A stretch of 64,000 bases of DNA from Micromonospora purpureochromogenes (GCF_900091515.1 NZ_LT607410.1:682001-746000), one strand, 5' to 3'; positions 24,243 to 33,295 are shown, numbered from the stretch's first letter. Notes: generated by a model from the sequence alone, not told the origin. Made by a program: numbers and translations.

Positions 24243-25355
24243 ATGACGGCAGACCACCCCTCGAAGCCGACCGGTGATCAGCCCGGCAGCTCGCCGGAGC
24301 AGCACGAGTCGGTCCTGCTGGACGAGCCGAGCACGGCCGACCTGCGGGCCAAGGTGACCGAGGCGTGGCGGGAGTTCGCCCGCGCGCTGGCCGAGCGGCT
24401 GCGCGCGTTGCCCACCGGGGCGCACGTCGAGCTGACCCTCGACCCGACGGCCTCCGGCACCGGCGACGCCGTCTACTCGATCAGCGTGGACGTGGGCGAC
24501 GGGGGGCGGGTCTCCGCGCGGGCGGTCGGCAACGCCACCCTGCCCCAGGGCTACCGGCTGGACCGGGCCGCCGTCGCGGACATGATCGCGCTGGGCTGGT
24601 CGCCGCCCGGCGTGCTCGAGGGCTCCCGGGACCAGTTCGGCCTGGAGGGCTCGACCGCCGACGCCAGCAAGGTGGCCGCGCTGCTCTCCCGCACCCTGCG
24701 CGACGTCTACGGCGCCCCGCACCCGGCCTTCCTCGTCTACCTCGTGCACGACGCCGAGGGGGAGCCGCTGCCGGCCGAACCGCTCGGCACCGCGCGCAGC
24801 GAGTTCGGCCCGGACCGCGACGTCGAGGCGGACCTCGACGAGGCGCTGGCCGCCGCCGCGAGCGCGCAGAAGAGCGATGAGGGCGAGGACGTGCTGGCGC
24901 TGGGGGAGCGGGTCCGCACCGTCGTGTCGACCATGCTCAAGTCGAAGTCCGACCAGCTCCAGGTCGACTCGGACGGCGACATCAACATCCGCGCCGGCTC
25001 GGCGATGGTGTTCGTCCGGGTACGCGACAACCCGCCGCTGGTCGACGTCCTCTCCCCGGTGCTCACCGAGGTGGAGCCGACCGAGCGCCTCTACGTGAAG
25101 CTCTCCGAGCTGACCAACCGGATGCCGATCGGCCGGCTCTACTGCGCCGACGACACCGTCTGGGCCTCCATCCCGGTCTTCGGCCGCAACTTCCAGGCCA
25201 CCCACCTCATGCTCGCCGTGCAGGTGATGACCGGGCTGGCCGACGAGCTGGACGACCGGCTGCACGGGGAGTTCGGCGGCAAGCGGTTCTTCGGCGAGGG
25301 CGACAAGCCGAGCCGGCCGGCGGACTCCGAGCACCGGACGGGCATGTACCTCTGA
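24243..25355 (+). CDS. Two-domain protein of the YbjN/TY-Chap (secretion-chaperone-like) fold
   Basis: A 370-residue soluble, acidic protein. Residues about 35-190 form one domain (ELTLDPTASGTGDAVYSISVDVGDGGRVSARAVGN, then YRLDRAAVADMIALGWSPPG). Residues about 220-345 resemble YbjN/type III secretion chaperone-like domains: DQLQVDSDGDINIRAGSAMVFVRV, SPVLTEVEPTERLYVKLSELTNRMPIGRLYCADDTVWASIPVFG. The second domain is widespread in actinobacteria, also as the TY-Chap type. No enzymatic motif is visible. The ATG has GGAGGCGATC just upstream. A chaperone-like role is the family-based guess. Confidence 0.85.
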   Translation: MTADHPSKPTGDQPGSSPEQHESVLLDEPSTADLRAKVTEAWREFARALAERLRALPTGAHVELTLDPTASGTGDAVYSISVDVGDGGRVSARAVGNATLPQGYRLDRAAVADMIALGWSPPGVLEGSRDQFGLEGSTADASKVAALLSRTLRDVYGAPHPAFLVYLVHDAEGEPLPAEPLGTARSEFGPDRDVEADLDEALAAAASAQKSDEGEDVLALGERVRTVVSTMLKSKSDQLQVDSDGDINIRAGSAMVFVRVRDNPPLVDVLSPVLTEVEPTERLYVKLSELTNRMPIGRLYCADDTVWASIPVFGRNFQATHLMLAVQVMTGLADELDDRLHGEFGGKRFFGEGDKPSRPADSEHRTGMYL

Positions 25356-25392
25356 TCCCCGCCGGCGCCTGCTCGTCCCGTGCGCCGACTGG

Positions 25393-26349
25393 TCAGCCGA
25401 TGTCGAGCAGGGTCTTGCCGACGGTGGCCCGCGACTGCATCGCGGCGTGCGCCTCGGCGGCCCGCTCCAACGGGAACCGCTGCCCGATCAGCGGGCGCAG
25501 CCGCCCGGCCGCGCCCTCGGCCAGCGCCCGCACGGTGAGCGCGCGCAGCTCGTCCGGACCGGCGGTCGGTCGCAGCAGGGCCACCCCGCGCGCCGTGGCG
25601 GCCTCCGTCGGCACGTCGGTCCAGCTGCCCGAGGCGAGCCCGAAGCTCAGCATCCGACCGCCGGGGTCGAGCAGGTCGAACGCCGCACGCCCCACGTCGC
25701 CGCCGACGCCGTCGAAGACGACGTCCACCCCGCCGGTCGCGGCGCGTACCCGGTCGGCCCAGTCAGGCTCCCGGTAGTCGATCACGACGTCGGCGCCCGC
25801 CGCCCGGACCAGTTCCGTCTTGCGCGGGCCGCCGGCCAGGCCCACCACCCGTGCTCCGGCCCGCGCGGCGAGCTGGACCAGCAGGCCGCCCACCCCACCG
25901 GCGGCCGCCTCGACCAGCACCCGTTCCCCGGCGCGGGGCGCTGCCGCGTCGGTCAGCAGCAGCGCGGTACGGCCGTCGGCGAGCAGCGCCACCGCGTCGT
26001 CCAGCGCCAGCGCGTCGGGCACCTCGACCGGCGCGGCGCGGTCCACCACGACCCGTTCGGCGTATCCGCCGGAGCCGCCGGTGCCGCTGACCACCCGCCG
26101 GCCGACGAGCCCGGGGTCCACGTCCGGGCCCACCGCGCCGATCACGCCGCCGACCCCGTTGCCGGGGATCACCGGCAACGGGCCGCGGAACGGCCCGAAC
26201 CCGGTGGCCCGGAACATCGTCTCGACGAAGGTGAGGTTGACGTGGGCCACCTCGATCAGCACCTGCCCCGGCCCGGGCGTCGGGTCGGGCGCCGTTCCCG
26301 GCACCAGCACCTCCGGCCCGCCGAACTCCCGCAGCCACACCGCCCGCAC
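25393..26349 (-). CDS. Zinc-independent NADPH:quinone reductase-like alcohol dehydrogenase (MDR family)
   Basis: A 318-residue medium-chain reductase. The N-terminal GroES-like domain starts MRAVWLREFGGPEVL and includes PVIPGNGVGGVIGAVG. The Rossmann fold has the NADPH-binding motif EAAAGGVGGLLVQLAARAGARVVGLAGG (about 148-175). There is no cysteine/histidine set for zinc. FDGVGGDVGRAAFDLLDPGGRMLSFG and a C-terminal TVGKTLLDIG are typical of quinone oxidoreductases. Substrate unknown. It is convergent with the 24243-25355 gene and lies downstream of the Lrp regulator on the same strand. Confidence 0.92.
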   Translation of the reverse strand: MRAVWLREFGGPEVLVPGTAPDPTPGPGQVLIEVAHVNLTFVETMFRATGFGPFRGPLPVIPGNGVGGVIGAVGPDVDPGLVGRRVVSGTGGSGGYAERVVVDRAAPVEVPDALALDDAVALLADGRTALLLTDAAAPRAGERVLVEAAAGGVGGLLVQLAARAGARVVGLAGGPRKTELVRAAGADVVIDYREPDWADRVRAATGGVDVVFDGVGGDVGRAAFDLLDPGGRMLSFGLASGSWTDVPTEAATARGVALLRPTAGPDELRALTVRALAEGAAGRLRPLIGQRFPLERAAEAHAAMQSRATVGKTLLDIG

Positions 26350-26415
26350 GATCCCCCCTCACGTCGCCGTCCGGCCCAGTCGACGACATGAAGTGGGGTT
26401 GAGGTCAAGCGCGGG

Positions 26416-26874
26416 TCAGCCGGTGGACGGGCCGACGCCGGGGGACTCGACCAGGCGGGAGAGCACGATGGTGCTCCGGGTGGAGGTGACGAACGACTCC
26501 GCCCGCAGCCGCTCCAGCGCCTCCTCCAGGTGGGCGATGTCGGCGGCCCGCAGGTGCACCAGGGCGTCCGCCTCGCCCGAGACGGTGTACGCGCCGACCA
26601 CCTCGGGGTGCCGCCGGGCGGCCACCCCGATCTGCGCGGGCGTCGTCCGACCCGCGCAGAAGAGCTCGACGAAGGCCTCCGTGGTCCAGCCGACGGCGGC
26701 CGGGTCGACCACCGCGGTGAAGCCCCGGATCACCCCGGCGGAGCGGAGCCGGTCGACGCGTCTCTTCACCGCCGGAGCGGAGAGTGACACCCGGCTGCCG
26801 ATGTCGGCGTACGACGCGCGAGCGTCCGCCACGAGCAACGCAATGATTCGCTGGTCGACCGCGTCTATCTGCAA
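26416..26874 (-). CDS. Lrp/AsnC-family transcriptional regulator
   Basis: A 152-residue regulator. The N-terminal winged helix is QIDAVDQRIIALLVADARASYADIGSRVSLSAPAVKRRVDRLRSAGVIRGF (about 1-52), and the C-terminal ligand-binding RAM domain covers about 60-145. TTG at 26874 is preferred because GAAGGCGG lies 4 nt upstream and the family starts here; an earlier TTG at 26895 would add seven residues. It is divergent from dimethylargininase with about 60 bp between the two, so an amino acid (arginine or a derivative) is a reasonable ligand guess. Confidence 0.92.
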   Translation of the reverse strand: MQIDAVDQRIIALLVADARASYADIGSRVSLSAPAVKRRVDRLRSAGVIRGFTAVVDPAAVGWTTEAFVELFCAGRTTPAQIGVAARRHPEVVGAYTVSGEADALVHLRAADIAHLEEALERLRAESFVTSTRSTIVLSRLVESPGVGPSTG

Positions 26875-26896
26875 CGTTCCGCCTTCAGAAAGCAAG

Positions 26897-26921
26897 AGTT
26901 CTAGCTGTTACCAAAGTTCTA
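26897..26921. promoter_or_regulatory. Direct repeats in the Lrp-ddaH promoter
   Basis: AGTTCTA occurs at 26897-26903 and 26915-26921, 18 bp apart, in the short divergent gap. TACGCT at 26920-26925 can serve as the -10 of ddaH. The repeats may be Lrp binding sites; this is inference from position. Confidence 0.35.
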
Positions 26922-26933
26922 CGCTACCTACTC

Positions 26934-27767
26934 TTGGTCACCGTGAACCAGCAGCGAGTCCCGCGAAAGCGGACATATCTCATGTGCTCGCCCGAGCATT
27001 TCGCCGTCGAGTACGCCATCAACCCGTGGATGGACGTCACCACCGCGGTCGACGCGGAGCTGGCGGTCAAGCAGTGGGACCGCCTGCGGGAGACGCTGGT
27101 CGGTCTCGGCCACGACGTGCACCTGCTCACCCCCGAGGCCGGGCTGCCGGACATGGTCTTCGCCGCCAACGGCGCCTTCGTGGTGGACGGGACGGTCTAC
27201 GGCGCCCAGTTCAAGCACGAGCAGCGCGCCGCCGAGGCCGCCGCGCACCGGGCGTTCTACGAGTCGCAGGGCTGGCGGTTCATCGCGCCGAGCGAGACCA
27301 ACGAGGGCGAGGGCGACTTCGCGTACCTGCCGGAGGCGCACGGCGGGCTGGTCCTCGCCGGCCACGGCTTCCGCACCGAGCTGCCGGCGCACGCCGAGGC
27401 GCAGGAGGCGCTCGGCCGGCCGGTGGTGTCGCTGCGCCTGGTCGACCCGCGCTTCTACCACCTCGACGTGGCGCTCGCCTCGATCGACGACGAGAACATC
27501 GCCTACTTCCCGGGCGCCTTCTCGGCGGCCAGCCAGAAGGTGCTCACCCAGCTCTTCCCCGACGCGGTGATCGCGGACGACGAGGACGCGATGACCTTCG
27601 GCCTGAACCTGGTCAGCGACGGGCTCAACGTCGTGCTCAACAGCGAGGCGACCCGGCTGGCCGGCAAGCTCAAGGCGGCCGGCTACCACCCGGTGCCGGT
27701 CGAGCTGGCCGAGGTGAAGAAGGGCGGCGGCAGCGTGAAGTGCTGCATCGCCGAGCTGCGTCACTGA
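26934..27767 (+). CDS. ddaH: Dimethylargininase (DDAH family)
   Basis: A 277-residue member of the amidinotransferase/arginine deiminase fold that hydrolyses Nomega-methylated arginines to citrulline, or acts on arginine. Seen: YLMCSPEHFAVEYAINPWM at the start, LPDMVFAANGAFVVDG (about 74-89), ETNEGEGDFAYL, the histidine-bearing RFYHLDVALASI, and the C-terminal catalytic cysteine in GGGSVKCCIAELRH. TTG at 26934 gives the full frame; GTG at 26943 is also possible and neither has a ribosome binding site, so a leaderless start is likely. It is divergent from an Lrp regulator. In other actinobacteria an ornithine aminotransferase often follows; here it does not. Confidence 0.93.
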   Translation: MVTVNQQRVPRKRTYLMCSPEHFAVEYAINPWMDVTTAVDAELAVKQWDRLRETLVGLGHDVHLLTPEAGLPDMVFAANGAFVVDGTVYGAQFKHEQRAAEAAAHRAFYESQGWRFIAPSETNEGEGDFAYLPEAHGGLVLAGHGFRTELPAHAEAQEALGRPVVSLRLVDPRFYHLDVALASIDDENIAYFPGAFSAASQKVLTQLFPDAVIADDEDAMTFGLNLVSDGLNVVLNSEATRLAGKLKAAGYHPVPVELAEVKKGGGSVKCCIAELRH

Positions 27768-27782
27768 CGCCAACACGGCGCA

Positions 27783-27825
27783 CGCCGAGGGCCGGCCTCC
27801 CCGCGGGGGAGACCGGCCCTCGGCG
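27783..27825. terminator. Bidirectional terminator hairpin
   Basis: CGCCGAGGGCCGG...CCGGCCCTCGGCG with a near-perfect stem of about 18 bp and a short GC loop lies between the convergent ends of ddaH and the substrate-binding lipoprotein gene. Confidence 0.85.
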
Positions 27826-27842
27826 CGTACCGGGTCCGGCGC

Positions 27843-29063
27843 TCAGCCGAGCGTGGCGATCTCGTTGAGCATGACGTTGGACAGCAGCCGGCCGTCGAAC
27901 TGCACGGTGCGCAGGTACCACCGCTGCTGCGGCGTGCGGGGCTGGTTGAACTGCCACACCCCGCGCGGGCTGTCGATCTGGCCCACCTTGCCGAGGGCCA
28001 GGTTGACCTGCTGCGGGGTCGGGTTCGCCCCGGCGAGCCGGATCGCCCCGTCGAGCACCTGGGCGGCGTCCCACGAGGCCATCGCGTACGTGCTGGGCGA
28101 AACGTTGAACGTCTTGCGGTACGCGGCGGCGAAGATCCGGTTGGCGTTGTTGTTCAGGTCGGCCGAGTAGTTCGACACCGTCTGGATCGGGCCGGGCAGC
28201 AGCCGGTCGGTCTTGTCGTCCACCAGCACCTTGCTCACCTCGTTTAGCACGCTGCCCTCGGTGAGGAAGCCGGGCGCGTAGATCGGCCCGGTGTAGGCCG
28301 GCCGGTGCCGGCGCAGCTGCCGGATGAACTGGATGGCCGCGTTGCCGGAGAAGTGGCAGAAGATCGCGGTGGGCCTGCGGTTGAGCGCCTGCCGGATGTG
28401 GGAGACGTACTCGCTCTCGTCCGGGGTGGGGGTGGGGTTCGTCCAGACCGGCTCGCCGGCGATCCGCGGGTCGTCGGCGCCGAAGCCCTGGCGGAAGCCC
28501 TGCACGACGTCGAGGCTGCCCTCCGGCGCGATGATCAACACCCGGCTGCCGGCGGGCAGCCGCTGCTTCAGGTACGCCCCGAGCGCCCGGCCCGGCTCGT
28601 CCAGCACGTACGAGGTGCGCCAGATGTAGACCACGCTCTGCAGGCTGACCGGTGAGGCGTTCGACCCGATCAGCGGCACCCGGGCCTTCTCCACGATGTC
28701 CCGGATCCCGGACATCACCGTCGGGTTGACCACCCCGGTGAGGGCGAGCACGCCCTGCTTGAGCAGGTCGTTGACGGCGGCCTGACCGGTCTTGGCGTTG
28801 TCGCCCTCGTCGGCCTTCAGCAGGGTCACCGGGTGCCCGCCGAGGCGTTGGCCGTGGGTGGCGAGGTAGAGCTCGAAGCCGTTGACGATGTCCTCGCCGA
28901 TGGCCTTGCCCGAGCCACTTTCGGGGGCGACGAGACCAATCTTGATCGGCGTGCCGGGCGCGGTGGGATCACCCTCGTCGTCCGTGCCGCAGCCGGCGAC
29001 CAGCCCGGTGGTACCGAGCGCGGCCAGCAGCTGCAGGGCGCGCCTGCGGTTCATCTGCGACAC
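27843..29063 (-). CDS. Branched-chain amino acid-type ABC substrate-binding lipoprotein
   Basis: A 406-residue periplasmic-binding protein of the LivK/Peripla_BP_6 type. The signal peptide carries NRRRALQLLAALGTTGLVAGC, with a lipobox VAGC and an RR pair that could allow Tat export. The mature domain begins IKIGLVAPESGSGKAIGEDIVNGFELYLATHG and includes LTGVVNPTVMSGIRDIVEKARVPLIGSNASP and SYVLDEPGRALGAYL. The GTG at 29063 is preferred because GAAGGA lies about 6 nt upstream; ATG at 29051 is also possible. No permease or ATPase genes are adjacent, so it is an orphan receptor. Ligand unknown. Confidence 0.93.
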   Translation of the reverse strand: MSQMNRRRALQLLAALGTTGLVAGCGTDDEGDPTAPGTPIKIGLVAPESGSGKAIGEDIVNGFELYLATHGQRLGGHPVTLLKADEGDNAKTGQAAVNDLLKQGVLALTGVVNPTVMSGIRDIVEKARVPLIGSNASPVSLQSVVYIWRTSYVLDEPGRALGAYLKQRLPAGSRVLIIAPEGSLDVVQGFRQGFGADDPRIAGEPVWTNPTPTPDESEYVSHIRQALNRRPTAIFCHFSGNAAIQFIRQLRRHRPAYTGPIYAPGFLTEGSVLNEVSKVLVDDKTDRLLPGPIQTVSNYSADLNNNANRIFAAAYRKTFNVSPSTYAMASWDAAQVLDGAIRLAGANPTPQQVNLALGKVGQIDSPRGVWQFNQPRTPQQRWYLRTVQFDGRLLSNVMLNEIATLG

Positions 29064-29139
29064 CAAAATCCTTCCGGAGCGTTGCGGGGCGTCACCGCCC
29101 CCTCGGCGTTCTACCTGGTTGACGACGCTGCGTCAATGG

Positions 29140-29928
29140 CTATTGATCTTTGTGCAGCGACTGCAACGCATCTCTGACCCGCGGCCAGGCGGCCGACTCC
29201 GGGTCGATGAGCCCGAAGTGCTCGCATTCCGGCAGTTCAACGAGGCTCACCTCGGCCCCCGCCGCGGCCGTGTAGCCCCGGCTGATCGTCACCGGCACCT
29301 GCTGGTCCTGGACCCCGTGCACGATCACCGTGCGTGTCCGGAGCGGCACCAACTCTCGTGGATCGGCCGCCGCGTACCGGTCCGGGTGTTCCGCCGGGCC
29401 GCCGCCGAGCAGCGCGGCCACCGCTCCGCCGTCCAGGTCCAGCCGGTACGCCTCGGCGAGGTCGGCGACCGGGGCCAGCGCCAGCACCCCCCGTACGGTG
29501 GCGGGGGCGTGCGCCGCCACGTAGAGCGCGAGGTGCCCGCCGGCCGAGTGCCCGAGCAGCAGCGGTGGCCCGGCGGCCACCCGGCCGGGCAGGGCGCGGG
29601 CGGCCAGCGCGGGCAGCGCCGCCACCCCGGCCAGCACGTCGGTGAGGGTGCCCGGCCAGCCGCCGCCCGGCTGCCCGGTCCGCCGGTACTCCAGCTGCGC
29701 CACCGGCCAGCCCAGCGCCGCCAGCGCGGCGGCGAGCGGGCCGGTGTGGGTCCGGTCGTACTCGGCGCGCCAGAAGCCCCCGTGCAGCACCGCGACCAGC
29801 GGTCGGGCCGGCGCGTCCCCGGCGGGGCGGCGCAGGTCGACGATCTGGTCGGGGTGGTCGCCGTAGGCGAGGGTCTCATCGGGGGGCGGAGCGGGCCGGG
29901 TGAGCACGGCGCGCGGGTCGGCGGGCAT
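29140..29928 (-). CDS. Alpha/beta hydrolase
   Basis: A 262-residue hydrolase. The oxyanion-hole motif VAVLHGGFWRAEYDR (about 46-60), nucleophile elbow LLGHSAGGHLALYVAAHAPA (GHSAGG serine, about 124-143), the acid in VIVHGVQDQQVPV and the histidine in PECEHFGLIDP form a complete catalytic triad. The HGG-W and GHSAGGHL motifs resemble the esterase/kynurenine-formamidase group. Substrate unknown. It is divergent from bpa. Confidence 0.92.
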   Translation of the reverse strand: MPADPRAVLTRPAPPPDETLAYGDHPDQIVDLRRPAGDAPARPLVAVLHGGFWRAEYDRTHTGPLAAALAALGWPVAQLEYRRTGQPGGGWPGTLTDVLAGVAALPALAARALPGRVAAGPPLLLGHSAGGHLALYVAAHAPATVRGVLALAPVADLAEAYRLDLDGGAVAALLGGGPAEHPDRYAAADPRELVPLRTRTVIVHGVQDQQVPVTISRGYTAAAGAEVSLVELPECEHFGLIDPESAAWPRVRDALQSLHKDQ

Positions 29929-30017
29929 GCCGGCGACGGTAGCCCGACCGCCACCGGCCGGGGGGCGTGACCGGTCCCACCGCGTGCCGCTCGCGCGCGT
30001 GGGTAAAGATGGGTCCC

Positions 30018-30611
30018 ATGACCGACGCGCACTCCGCTGGACAGAACGACGAGCCGGGCACCGAGGACACCGGGCACTCGGGCACCGTGGTGGTGATCGG
30101 CCCGGACGGCCGCCCGGTCGGCACCGTGCAGACCGACGAGGCGGCGGGCGAGGACCCGACCCGCCTGGTCGAGCAGCCGGCCAAGGTGATGCGGATCGGC
30201 AGCATGATCAAGCAGCTGCTGGAGGAGGTCAAGTCGGCCCCGCTGGACGACGCCAGCCGGCACCGGATGCGGGAGATCCACGAGCGGTCGATCGTCGAGC
30301 TCAAGGAGGGCCTCGCCCCCGAGCTGCGCGAGGAGCTGGAGCGGATCTCGCTGCCCTTCACCGAGGAGAAGGCGCCCAGCGAGAGCGAGCTGCGCATCGC
30401 CCACGCCCAGCTCGTCGGCTGGCTGGAGGGGTTGTTCCACGGCATCCAGGCCGCGCTGGTCGCCCAGCAGATGGCCGCCCGGGTGCAGCTGGAGCAGATG
30501 CGCTCCGGCCGGCAGGCCCTGCCGAGCGGTCCCGGCGGAATGATGCCGGGCATGCCGGGCATCGGCCAGCCGCAGGGCGGCGAGGGGCATCCCACCGGCC
30601 AGTACCTCTGA
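30018..30611 (+). CDS. bpa: Bacterial proteasome activator Bpa (DUF2587)
   Basis: A 197-residue protein of the Bpa (PafE) family, the ATP-independent ring that opens the 20S proteasome gate in actinobacteria. Its core (about 50-160) is helical: VMRIGSMIKQLLEEVKSAPLDDASRHRMREIHERSIVELKEGLAPELREELERI. The C-terminus is GQYL, the motif known to dock into the 20S alpha ring. Proteasome subunits, Mpa and Pup ligase are not in the window. TAAAGAT lies 7 nt before the ATG with no ribosome binding site, another leaderless candidate. Confidence 0.95.
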   Translation: MTDAHSAGQNDEPGTEDTGHSGTVVVIGPDGRPVGTVQTDEAAGEDPTRLVEQPAKVMRIGSMIKQLLEEVKSAPLDDASRHRMREIHERSIVELKEGLAPELREELERISLPFTEEKAPSESELRIAHAQLVGWLEGLFHGIQAALVAQQMAARVQLEQMRSGRQALPSGPGGMMPGMPGIGQPQGGEGHPTGQYL

Positions 30612-30624
30612 CCGGCCGGTCCGC

Positions 30625-31437
30625 TCAGCCCACCCCGAAGACCTTCTCCAGGTACGCCGCCACGCCGTCGGCGGAGTTCGCCCCGGTCACCTCGTCGGCG
30701 ATCTCCAGGACGGCGGGGTGTGCGTTGGCCACCGCCACCGCCCGACCGGCCCAGGTCAGCATCGGCAGGTCGTTGGGCATGTCGCCGAACGCGAGCACGT
30801 CGCGTTCGTGGATGCCGAGGCGGGCGGCGTACCAGGCCAGCCCGGCCGCCTTGGTCACCCCGGCGGCGGAGATCTCCACCAGCCCGCTGTACGACGAGTG
30901 GGTCGCCTCGGCAAGCCCCTGCAGCGCCCCGGCCACCACCCGGACGAAGACGTCCGGGTCCTGCTCCCCGGCCCGGGCCAGCAGCTTCACCGCCGGTACG
31001 GAGTGCAGCTCCTCGGGCGACTCGACGGCCCGGATGGCGTCGTGGTCGGCGTCCCAGCGCAGCGGGTAGTGCGCCTCGTGCCGCATCTGCCGGCTGTCGA
31101 CGATCTCCACCGCGAAGCTCACCTCGGGCACCGCCGCGCGCAGCCGGCGGGCCACCTCGGCGAGGAGTTCCGGAGCGAGCGGGTCGGCCCGCAGCACCTC
31201 GTCGGCGACCGGGTCGTAGACCACGGCGCCGTTGGCGCAGATCGCCGGCAGCGGGGCGGCGAGCTGGTCGTACACGAGCTGGAGCCAGCGGATCGGACGG
31301 CCGGTGACCAGCACGACCGGCGTGCCCTGCGCGCAGATCCGCTCCAGCACCGTCGCGGTACGCGCGCTGAGCGTCCGGTCGTCGCCGAGCAGGGTGCCGT
31401 CGATGTCGGTCGCGACCAGTCGGGGTGTCTCTCCCAT
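30625..31437 (-). CDS. Cof-type HAD-IIB phosphatase (copy 2)
   Basis: A 270-residue HAD phosphatase. Motif 1 is LVATDIDGTLLGDD (nucleophile Asp near residue 10), motif 2 is VLVTGRP, the motif 3 lysine is in VTKAAGLAWYAARLGI and motif 4 is VLAFGDMPNDLPML. The cap domain lies between motifs 2 and 3. Such enzymes dephosphorylate sugar phosphates or nucleotides. Its ATG shares one base with the stop of the upstream HAD gene (TGATG), so the pair is coupled. Confidence 0.94.
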   Translation of the reverse strand: MGETPRLVATDIDGTLLGDDRTLSARTATVLERICAQGTPVVLVTGRPIRWLQLVYDQLAAPLPAICANGAVVYDPVADEVLRADPLAPELLAEVARRLRAAVPEVSFAVEIVDSRQMRHEAHYPLRWDADHDAIRAVESPEELHSVPAVKLLARAGEQDPDVFVRVVAGALQGLAEATHSSYSGLVEISAAGVTKAAGLAWYAARLGIHERDVLAFGDMPNDLPMLTWAGRAVAVANAHPAVLEIADEVTGANSADGVAAYLEKVFGVG

Positions 31438-32258
31438 CACCGGGAGAGTAGCCGGTCCAGGTAGACCGCGACCCCGTCGTCGTCGTTGCGCAGGGTGATC
31501 TCGTCCGCCGCGGCGCGGACTGCGGGGTGCGCGTTGGAGACGGCCACCCGGCCCCAGCCGGCCCAGGCGAACATCGGCAGGTCGTTGGGCATGTCCCCGA
31601 AGACCAGCACCTCCGCCGGGTCGACGCCGAGCCGTTCGGCCACCACGCTGAGCCCGGTGGCCTTGTCGACCCCCGGCGGGCAGATCTCGACGAAGCCCAG
31701 CCCGGCCTGGGTGAGCGTGGCCACCTGCGGCGGGACGATCCGGCGGGCGGCGGCCAGCAGCTCGTCCACGTGGTGGTCGGCGGTCCGGACGAAGGCCTTG
31801 ATCACGTCGCAGGAGAGGCACTCGGCGCGGCTGCGCGCCTCGAACCGGTCCTGGTACGGCCAGCTCGGGTGGTAGTCGCCCCAGAGCGGCGCGTCCTGCT
31901 CGGCGGACGCCTCGACCATCACGGTCAGCGGCCCGACCTCGGCCTCCAGGTCGGCCAGCAGTCCGGCCAGCACCTCACCGGGCAGCCGCTCGTCGCGCAG
32001 CACCACCGGGCCGGCCGGGTCGCTCTGGTCCACCACGCAGCCGCCGCCGGCCATCACCAGGAAGTCGGCCGCGCGGATGTCGTTACGGGTGAGTTCCTTG
32101 AGCCGGGGGCCGCGACCGGTCGCACCGACCACCGGGATGCCGGCGGCCCGCACCCGGTCGAGCACCTGGTGGGTGTACGCGGAGACCGTCTCGTCGCTGC
32201 GGACGAGCGTCCCGTCCAGGTCGGTGGCGATCAGCTTGGGCAGGCCCGGGCGGATCAT
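31437..32258 (-). CDS. Cof-type HAD-IIB phosphatase (copy 1)
   Basis: A 273-residue paralog of its downstream neighbour. Motif 1 LIATDLDGTLVRSD, motif 2 VVGATGRGP, motif 3 lysine in VDKATGLSVVAERLGV and motif 4 VLVFGDMPNDLPMFAW are complete. The cap contains a ECLSC patch absent from the other copy, so substrates probably differ. The ATG has GGAGGAACC directly upstream. Confidence 0.94.
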   Translation of the reverse strand: MIRPGLPKLIATDLDGTLVRSDETVSAYTHQVLDRVRAAGIPVVGATGRGPRLKELTRNDIRAADFLVMAGGGCVVDQSDPAGPVVLRDERLPGEVLAGLLADLEAEVGPLTVMVEASAEQDAPLWGDYHPSWPYQDRFEARSRAECLSCDVIKAFVRTADHHVDELLAAARRIVPPQVATLTQAGLGFVEICPPGVDKATGLSVVAERLGVDPAEVLVFGDMPNDLPMFAWAGWGRVAVSNAHPAVRAAADEITLRNDDDGVAVYLDRLLSR

Positions 32259-32461
32259 GGTTCCTCCTTCGCCCGCCGCCGCCGCAGCCAGCCGTTTCGG
32301 TCATCGGTGCCTCGACCCGGAGTGACGGCGGGCAGCAACCGTACCTCGCGGTACCGGTCCCGACCACGGCGTTCCGGCGAATCCGGCGCCAACGCCCGGT
32401 GACGCCCGGCTCCCGTTCCGGTGGCCACCGCGGCACCGGCGAGCCCGGTCGGGACGGCCGG

Positions 32462-33169
32462 TCAGCCGGCCGACTCCCGACGGGCGAACGGGACGGTCGG
32501 CGTGACGGTGAGGTCGGCCGGGCCGTCGTCCTCCGCGCGGCCCGGGCGGTAGTCGACCGGCTCCGCCTCCAGGTCGGTGTCCCCCTCCGACTGCTCGGCC
32601 GGCTGCCGGCCGGCGAGCTGGAGCGCGGCCCCGACCAGCGCGGTCGCCACGAAGGCCATCACCAGGCCTCGCCCGTAGTCCACCCGGAAGCCGTCCTCGG
32701 ACGAGTAGAACAGGGCCCGCTGTCCGGAATCGTCCAGCGAGAAGGCGGTCGCCGTCAGCAGCGCCAGCAGCGCGCCGGCCACCGCCAGCCCGGCCAGTCG
32801 CGCCTCCCGCCGGACGGCCGGGCCGCCGCGCAGGGCCAGCGCCGTCACGGCGGCGAGCAGCAGCAGCCCCACCAGGTACGCGACCCCGAAGCCGTCGACC
32901 TCGGCCACCCCGCCGGGCACCCGGACGGTGACGTCGCCCTCCGGGCCCCCGTTGGGCAGCGTCATCACCAGCCACTCGCCGACCAGCGAGGCCGTCCCCG
33001 CGACCGCGCCGAGGACGGCCAGCACCAGGGGCAGCCGGCGGTCCCGGCCGAGCCCGCCGAGGGCACGGCCCCACCGTCCGGCCGGGGCGGGGGACGGCGA
33101 GCCCCACTCGACGACGGCCGTGCCGTCGGAGCGGTCCTCCTGGCGCGGGACGGGGAGATCCTCAGACAT
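32462..33169 (-). CDS. Four-segment membrane protein, unknown function
   Basis: A 235-residue protein with an N-terminal charged cytoplasmic region (about 1-48) and four hydrophobic segments (about 49-68, 95-115, 127-145 and 168-188). The C-terminus is acidic (ATDLEAEPVDYRPG-like). The second extracytoplasmic loop is short and Asp/Ser-rich. The ATG at 33169 has GAAGGTGG 3 nt upstream. I do not recognise the family. Confidence 0.8.
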   Translation of the reverse strand: MSEDLPVPRQEDRSDGTAVVEWGSPSPAPAGRWGRALGGLGRDRRLPLVLAVLGAVAGTASLVGEWLVMTLPNGGPEGDVTVRVPGGVAEVDGFGVAYLVGLLLLAAVTALALRGGPAVRREARLAGLAVAGALLALLTATAFSLDDSGQRALFYSSEDGFRVDYGRGLVMAFVATALVGAALQLAGRQPAEQSEGDTDLEAEPVDYRPGRAEDDGPADLTVTPTVPFARRESAG

Positions 33170-33289
33170 CGGCCACCTTCCGCCGTCGCGGGCCTGAACC
33201 GCATCATGACACGCCCGGCGGCGCCGTTCGGGGCACGACGTGGCGACGGTCGGTACGCCGGGTCGGTCGCCCGACGGTGCGGTTTCGGT

Positions 33290-33295
33290 TAGCGT
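33290..33295 (+). promoter_or_regulatory. -10 hexamer of the OsmC gene (leaderless)
   Basis: TAGCGT ends 7 nt before the ATG at 33303; no ribosome binding site is present. Confidence 0.45.
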
